A stretch of 64,000 nt of DNA, taken from NCBI GenBank assembly GCA_016786465.1, contig JAEUWC010000030.1:124001-188000 (forward strand). Reading direction: 5' to 3'. Source of the DNA: Bdellovibrionales bacterium. Its GTDB lineage: Bacteria > Bdellovibrionota > UBA1018. The translations under genes and the position numbers were made by a program. Each line of letters opens with the position of its first letter. Position 1 is the first letter of the stretch. Shown piece after piece: positions 60,635 to 64,000 of this stretch. The notes below the pieces were generated by a model that had not been told where the DNA came from, ran no database searches, and was given only the letters and a program-made list of their open reading frames with translations.

Positions 60635-61234
60635 TCATCCTGTTCCGTTGTCGGAAGTGTGTCGGGTTTCGTTTGGCCCCAGGCCCTTGGGTCCTCCTGT
60701 GCAGTTGTCGGAAGTGTGTCGGGTTTCGCCGCGATTCGGCCCATTCGGAGCCATTTGCGCCCCCTGCTTACTCAGTTCAACCAGTTCTTTTTCGTGCATT
60801 TTCATGACGCCATAAAGTCGGTCCCAAACGCCGGGGTGGGGAAGATGCTTTCCCCGTTCCAGATCGCTGATATGCCCGCGATTGATCTGGGTCATTTGCG
60901 ACAAAGTTTTTTGAGACCATCCCAGCTTTTGCCGAAGAATCCGCAGCCGATATCCCCAGATTTTCCGATCGTGGTCCTCGCCAAGGTCGATCGCGTCCGG
61001 ATGCGAAGTCCGGACATGAAGGTGGCTACGAAGCTGAAACGGCCGTTCCAGATGGCAGATGTCGATTTGTTCCAGGCTGTACAAAGTTTTCCGTTCAAGT
61101 GCCTTGAAAAAGGTCAGAAGAATCGTTTTTCGGACTTCGGGTGTGACTGAAGCAAAGGTTGTGAGCTTAACATCCAGACGAAATCCCCGCCACGAACTGA
61201 CTTGGCCAACCGTATACGTTTCCCTTGGGCTCAT
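60635..61234 (-). CDS. XRE-type helix-turn-helix protein with repeat-encoded C-terminus
   Basis: 199 residues. A TGA lies directly before ATG 61234, fixing the earliest start; Shine-Dalgarno is poor. Residues 1-95 are of unknown type (TILLTFFKALERKTLYSLEQ, HLHVRTSHPD). Residues about 96-150 are an HTH_3/Cro-type DNA-binding domain: LRILRQKLGWSQKTLSQMTQ, INRGHISDLERGKHLPHPGV. Residues 169-199 are encoded by the two left-end repeat units and contain RHTSDN twice (172-177 and 191-196), the stop lying one base beyond the outer unit. It is the only gene inside the element and may bind the repeats. No nuclease or transposase motif is seen; the N-terminal part could be a remnant. Confidence 0.7.
   Translation of the reverse strand: MSPRETYTVGQVSSWRGFRLDVKLTTFASVTPEVRKTILLTFFKALERKTLYSLEQIDICHLERPFQLRSHLHVRTSHPDAIDLGEDHDRKIWGYRLRILRQKLGWSQKTLSQMTQINRGHISDLERGKHLPHPGVWDRLYGVMKMHEKELVELSKQGAQMAPNGPNRGETRHTSDNCTGGPKGLGPNETRHTSDNGTG
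60639..60723 (+). repeat. Two tandem plus-oriented repeat units, 57-bp period
   Basis: Both contain GTTGTCGGAAGTGTGTCGG preceded by CCTGTTCC or CCTGTGCA. The period is 19 codons, so on the minus strand they encode two in-frame copies of RHTSDN in the C-terminus of the HTH protein. Confidence 0.8.
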
Positions 61235-61303
61235 TCAGGAAGAGCGTCAGCAGCAAACGTTCCAATGGTTGTGGGTCTTTCGACAACCTACGATCGCACT
61301 TAC

Positions 61304-61400
61304 TTCCGACACACTTCCGACAACTGAACAGAGTGCCCAGGACCCCCGCGCCCGCCAAAGTCCGACACACTTCCGACAACTGAACAGAGTGCCCAGAACC
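61304..61400 (-). repeat. Two tandem minus-oriented repeat units, 57-bp period
   Basis: Units 61304-61331 and 61361-61387 read CCGACACACTTCCGACAACT on the plus strand. Similarity extends beyond the core through GAACAGAGTGCCCAG to about 61345 and 61400. They lie between the HTH gene and the 3' end of the protoporphyrinogen oxidase gene. Confidence 0.8.
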
Positions 61401-61407
61401 TCCGTAC

Positions 61408-62832
61408 CTAGAATCGCGTTTCGATCATTCCGCGTAACGAAATCTGACCGGTGGAATTCGAAAACCAAACCCGTCCGGGCTTGGCGAAGAACCCCTGGCT
61501 TGCCGCATCCCAAGCAGCGCGCAGGTCATCACCATAAACTGGCAGCGCGCGCGGCCACGACGTCGGATGGGTTTCCCAGCCATCGTTCGCAGGGCCGTCG
61601 TCCGAAAGCCGACAGCCCCAGCTTTGCAAAACCGCCTGAAATTCACGGCGGACCAGGTCGTCCGGTAAAGGCGCGGACGAAGAAAACATCATCGTGTAAG
61701 ACGATCGCGCATCTGGTGTCGCCGACGAAATCGCATCCTTCGCCGGCGATCGAGTATCCTTCGCCGGCGCCGACGATTCGCCGACGCGGCCTTCCCACGA
61801 ACTGGAATTAAAAAGAATTCCAAGACATTGGCGGCCTTTTTCAGCTTCGGGAATCAGGATTCCCACACCCTTGGGCGCGCCCCGACGAAAAACCGAATCC
61901 TTTACAAAAACAGTGATCGTCGTCAGCGGCACTTGCTTCACGCGGCGAAGTGACGCAGAAAAAGTGGGTTCGATCCCTTCTAAAGTTTCTATCCGCGCCA
62001 CGATTTCACAAAGGGCGGGTGCCGGTAATGCAAAGACCCAGTTCGCATCGCTAGAATTTGGGCCTAACCGCGTATTCAAAACCCCAGGATCCAATTCCTG
62101 ACCCAGAAAAATTTCACAGCGTCCGGACGCGCGAAGTTTCGCTTCCAGCGCTCGCACCAAAGATTCCATCCCCAGCCTTGGGGCAACCATCTTGGATCGA
62201 GCACGTCGATCCAACGCAGCAGGCACTTTCACGCGCCGAGTGATCTTTTCCCCAATCCAGCGACTGGCCAAGGAATGCCCCGGCAGGCCCACCAGGCGGG
62301 GAAAAGTCATTTCTACGTTCAGGTCATCGGGTCGGGCTCCGTAAATTCCCCGCAAAAACGGCACTAAAAGCAAATCCGTCGCCCGCCGACCCAAATGCCG
62401 ATCGCCCCAAGCGCGAAGATTCCCGGGCGCACGAAATCGCGCCAGCAAAACTCGAAACAAAAGACCCAAGAACCCAATCGGCCCAAGCAGACCAAAAATC
62501 CCACCGGGCAGCGAACGCGCGCGCCCACGCCAAAGTACAAAACGCCCCTTGCATCCCGGACGGACTTGCACGCAGTCCACTGCCAGTTCTTCGCAAAACT
62601 TCAAAACGTCGGGGCTTGCCAAAAATGAATGGGCCGCTGTTTCGGCCAGACGCATGGATGGAAGGCCAGCGTCCAAAACGCGCGTCTGAATCAGTCCACC
62701 CAGGCGGTTCGATTTTTCATAGATCTGGACTGTTTGACCGGCCTGAACCAAACGATAGGCCGCGATCAAACCCGCGATTCCTCCGCCAATCACGATGGAC
62801 TTCTTTCGGGTCGGATCCAGTTTGCCGATCAT
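61408..62832 (-). CDS. hemY: Protoporphyrinogen oxidase (FAD-dependent)
   Basis: 474 residues. N-terminal FAD dinucleotide fold (SIVIGGGIAGLIAAYRLVQA, YEKSNRLGGLIQT), membrane-binding and substrate regions typical of the HemY/PPO family (FLRGIYGARPDDLNVEMTFP, GMESLVRALEAKLR), and a C-terminal FAD motif-like region (ALPVYGDDLRAAWDAASQGF). An internal Ser/Ala/Asp repeat (PAKDTRSPAKDAISSATPDA) is an unusual low-complexity insert near 375-395. Converts protoporphyrinogen IX to protoporphyrin IX with oxygen. Lies 21 bp after hemN on the same strand; its 3' end abuts the repeat element. Confidence 0.88.
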   Translation of the reverse strand: MIGKLDPTRKKSIVIGGGIAGLIAAYRLVQAGQTVQIYEKSNRLGGLIQTRVLDAGLPSMRLAETAAHSFLASPDVLKFCEELAVDCVQVRPGCKGRFVLWRGRARSLPGGIFGLLGPIGFLGLLFRVLLARFRAPGNLRAWGDRHLGRRATDLLLVPFLRGIYGARPDDLNVEMTFPRLVGLPGHSLASRWIGEKITRRVKVPAALDRRARSKMVAPRLGMESLVRALEAKLRASGRCEIFLGQELDPGVLNTRLGPNSSDANWVFALPAPALCEIVARIETLEGIEPTFSASLRRVKQVPLTTITVFVKDSVFRRGAPKGVGILIPEAEKGRQCLGILFNSSSWEGRVGESSAPAKDTRSPAKDAISSATPDARSSYTMMFSSSAPLPDDLVRREFQAVLQSWGCRLSDDGPANDGWETHPTSWPRALPVYGDDLRAAWDAASQGFFAKPGRVWFSNSTGQISLRGMIETRF

Positions 62833-62853
62833 CGGATTGAACCTATCGTTGCC

Positions 62854-63999
62854 CTAAATCGTTTGGCTAAATAGCTGAGTCGCCGGAGCCTGACGGGTTA
62901 AACGCGCATCAAACGCCATGCAGACATTGCGCAAAAACGGCCGGCCTTTTTCGGTGACCTGACAATCGGATTCCCGAAATTCAATCAACCCGTCTTTGAC
63001 CAATTCCTGAAGACGCCCCGGAACCTGATCCAAGTACTGGTCCCAAGTGCCGCCGTCACGTGCCCAGGACGTTTTCATCTGGGTCATCAGATTCAAAATA
63101 TGCCGACGAAGAACCAAATCTTCAGCCGACAAGACGTGTCCGCGCAACAAAGGCAGTTCGCCCTTTTCGACTCGCGATTGATAGGTTTCCAGAAGTTTCT
63201 CGTTTTGGGCGAACGCTCTCCAAGAATCCCCAATGGACGAAACGCCCAGGCCGATCAAGGGCGCAACGTTTCGCGCCGTATAGCCCATGAAGTTGCGATG
63301 AAGCTGACCCTGTTTGGAAGATTTCCAAAGGCTATCGGTTTCCAGTGCAAAATGGTCCATCCCGATTTCGCGGTAACCCACGTCTTCCAGCATCTTGCGA
63401 CCCAGTTCGTAAAGTGCGCGCTTGTCATCGCCGCCCGGAAGATCGGCTTCGGTAAAGCGCCGCTGCGATGGCTTGATCCAGGGCACGTGCGCGTAAGCGT
63501 AAAAAGCGATGCGATCGGGGCGAAGACGGCGAACGGCATCGATCGTGTTTTCGATGCTTTTTTGCGTCTGAAACGGAAGCCCGTAGATCAGGTCAAAGTT
63601 GATGCTGGTATACCCCAGTTCGCGCGCTTGTTCGGTGGTCGCACGCGTCTGTTCTTCGCTTTGCACGCGGTGGACGACGTCCTGGACTTTGGGATCGAAA
63701 TCTTGAACCCCCAAGCTTAAGCGCTTGAAACCCAGTTTGGCCAAAACAGCCAAGTGGTCGCGCGTGGTGACCCGCGGGTCGGCTTCGGTTGAAAATTCGT
63801 GATCGCGCTGAACGTCTACGGTTTCTAAAACACGTGACAAAAGCGAATCCAATTCGTCAGGACTTAAAAAGGTCGGCGTCCCTCCGCCCAAGTGAAGTTC
63901 CGTCAGCGGCAAGCGTTTTCCCGATGCCGTGTGACCCAAGCGTTCTTGATAAAGCTTCCATTCTTTCAAAAGCGTTTGAATGTAAGGGCCACCGACTTC
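62854..63999 (-). CDS. hemN: Oxygen-independent coproporphyrinogen III oxidase, N-terminus outside window
   Basis: About 382 codons seen, open to the window edge; residues upstream of the first TTG (63969) read EVGGPYIQTL, which is normal family sequence, so the radical SAM CxxxCxxC lies outside. Visible motifs: LHLGGGTPTFLSPDEL, RLSLGVQDFDPKVQDVVHRV, INFDLIYGLPFQT, and HemN-specific RIAFYAYAHVPWIKPSQRRF, GMDHFALETDSL, RNFMGYTARNVAPLIGLGVS. Oxidatively decarboxylates coproporphyrinogen III without oxygen in heme synthesis. HemW is excluded by the FMGYT and HVPW features. Paired with hemY, an oxygen-using next step. Confidence 0.94.
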   Translation of the reverse strand, partial: EVGGPYIQTLLKEWKLYQERLGHTASGKRLPLTELHLGGGTPTFLSPDELDSLLSRVLETVDVQRDHEFSTEADPRVTTRDHLAVLAKLGFKRLSLGVQDFDPKVQDVVHRVQSEEQTRATTEQARELGYTSINFDLIYGLPFQTQKSIENTIDAVRRLRPDRIAFYAYAHVPWIKPSQRRFTEADLPGGDDKRALYELGRKMLEDVGYREIGMDHFALETDSLWKSSKQGQLHRNFMGYTARNVAPLIGLGVSSIGDSWRAFAQNEKLLETYQSRVEKGELPLLRGHVLSAEDLVLRRHILNLMTQMKTSWARDGGTWDQYLDQVPGRLQELVKDGLIEFRESDCQVTEKGRPFLRNVCMAFDARLTRQAPATQLFSQTI

Positions 64000-64000
64000 G

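Larger units (their letters stand above)
60639..61400 (-). mobile_element. Repeat-bounded element carrying an XRE-type gene
   Basis: Left end: two tandem plus-oriented repeat units 57 bp apart (60639-60666, 60696-60723). Right end: two tandem minus-oriented units 57 bp apart (61304-61331, 61361-61387), the latter sharing extra sequence (agtgcccag) to 61400. Between them lies one gene on the minus strand. The 2+2 inverted arrangement equals that at 22858-23033. No transposase is recognised and no target duplication is evident, so mobility is inferred. Confidence 0.55.

Noticed and set aside
60635-61234. HTH protein as a REP-associated (RAYT/Y1) transposase
   Set aside because: The HUH and catalytic Tyr motifs of Y1 transposases are not found; only an XRE-type HTH is clear.

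Overview
The window (about 53% GC by eye) is chromosomal DNA from a Gram-negative bacterium. It carries lipopolysaccharide genes (LptF/G-type permease, heptosyltransferase-type and other glycosyltransferases, a polyprenyl-phosphate sugar transferase), a LolA-like protein, a RodZ/PilF pair and roughly ten lipoproteins with clear lipoboxes. Gene content and the many secreted proteins of unknown function fit a delta-like lineage such as Bdellovibrionota, but this placement is an inference of low confidence. Genes are densely packed and often joined by ATGA/GTGA/TAGTG stop-start overlaps. No rRNA, tRNA, CRISPR array or prophage was recognised.

Layout. 1-3.6 kb: 3' part of ppdK, an exported protein, a 577-bp hairpin-rich gap with a promoter-like site, and an orphan response regulator. 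3.7-8.1 kb: four exported proteins in a row (fibronectin-III lipoprotein, small outer-membrane-like protein, NHL-propeller lipoprotein, secreted protein). 8.3-12.8 kb: smc overlapping a LolA-like lipoprotein. 12.8-19.7 kb: a membrane-anchored Ycf46-like AAA ATPase divergent from a 1310-residue protein, with a 37-bp palindrome between them. 19.8-22.8 kb: yajQ (possibly leaderless), rimO, queG. 22.8-26.3 kb: a palindromic repeat cluster, a DUF7151/collagen-like lipoprotein, a lipoprotein gene interrupted by an in-frame stop, and a MuiA-type protein. 26.3-31.7 kb: MFS exporter with a cysteine-less thioredoxin-like protein, split transketolase, and two membrane proteins whose 3' ends overlap. 31.7-36 kb: small regulatory, stress and lipoprotein genes, a LysR regulator and a SIMPL protein. 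35.6-38.9 kb: pepA-asnS-trmL. 39-41.5 kb: sugar-phosphate transferase and LptF/G permease. 41.5-45.5 kb: rodZ, pilF and a 23S rRNA m5U methyltransferase-type gene. 45.5-52.2 kb: lepA-lepB-pyrB-pyrC-carA. 52.7-59.1 kb: a translationally coupled glycosyltransferase operon ending in a RecQ-like helicase. 59.3-60.5 kb: tandem paralogous lipoproteins. 60.6-61.4 kb: a repeat-bounded element with an XRE-type regulator. 61.4-64 kb: protoporphyrinogen oxidase and 5'-truncated hemN.

Most notable observation: a 27-28-bp repeat containing two TGTCGGAA boxes 11 bp apart occurs eight times, in two clusters. In each cluster two tandem copies face two inverted tandem copies. At 60.64-61.40 kb the pairs enclose an HTH gene whose C-terminus is encoded by the repeats. 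At 22.86-23.03 kb the same architecture has only 9 bp between the inner copies. This looks like a small undescribed mobile or regulatory element in full and minimal forms.
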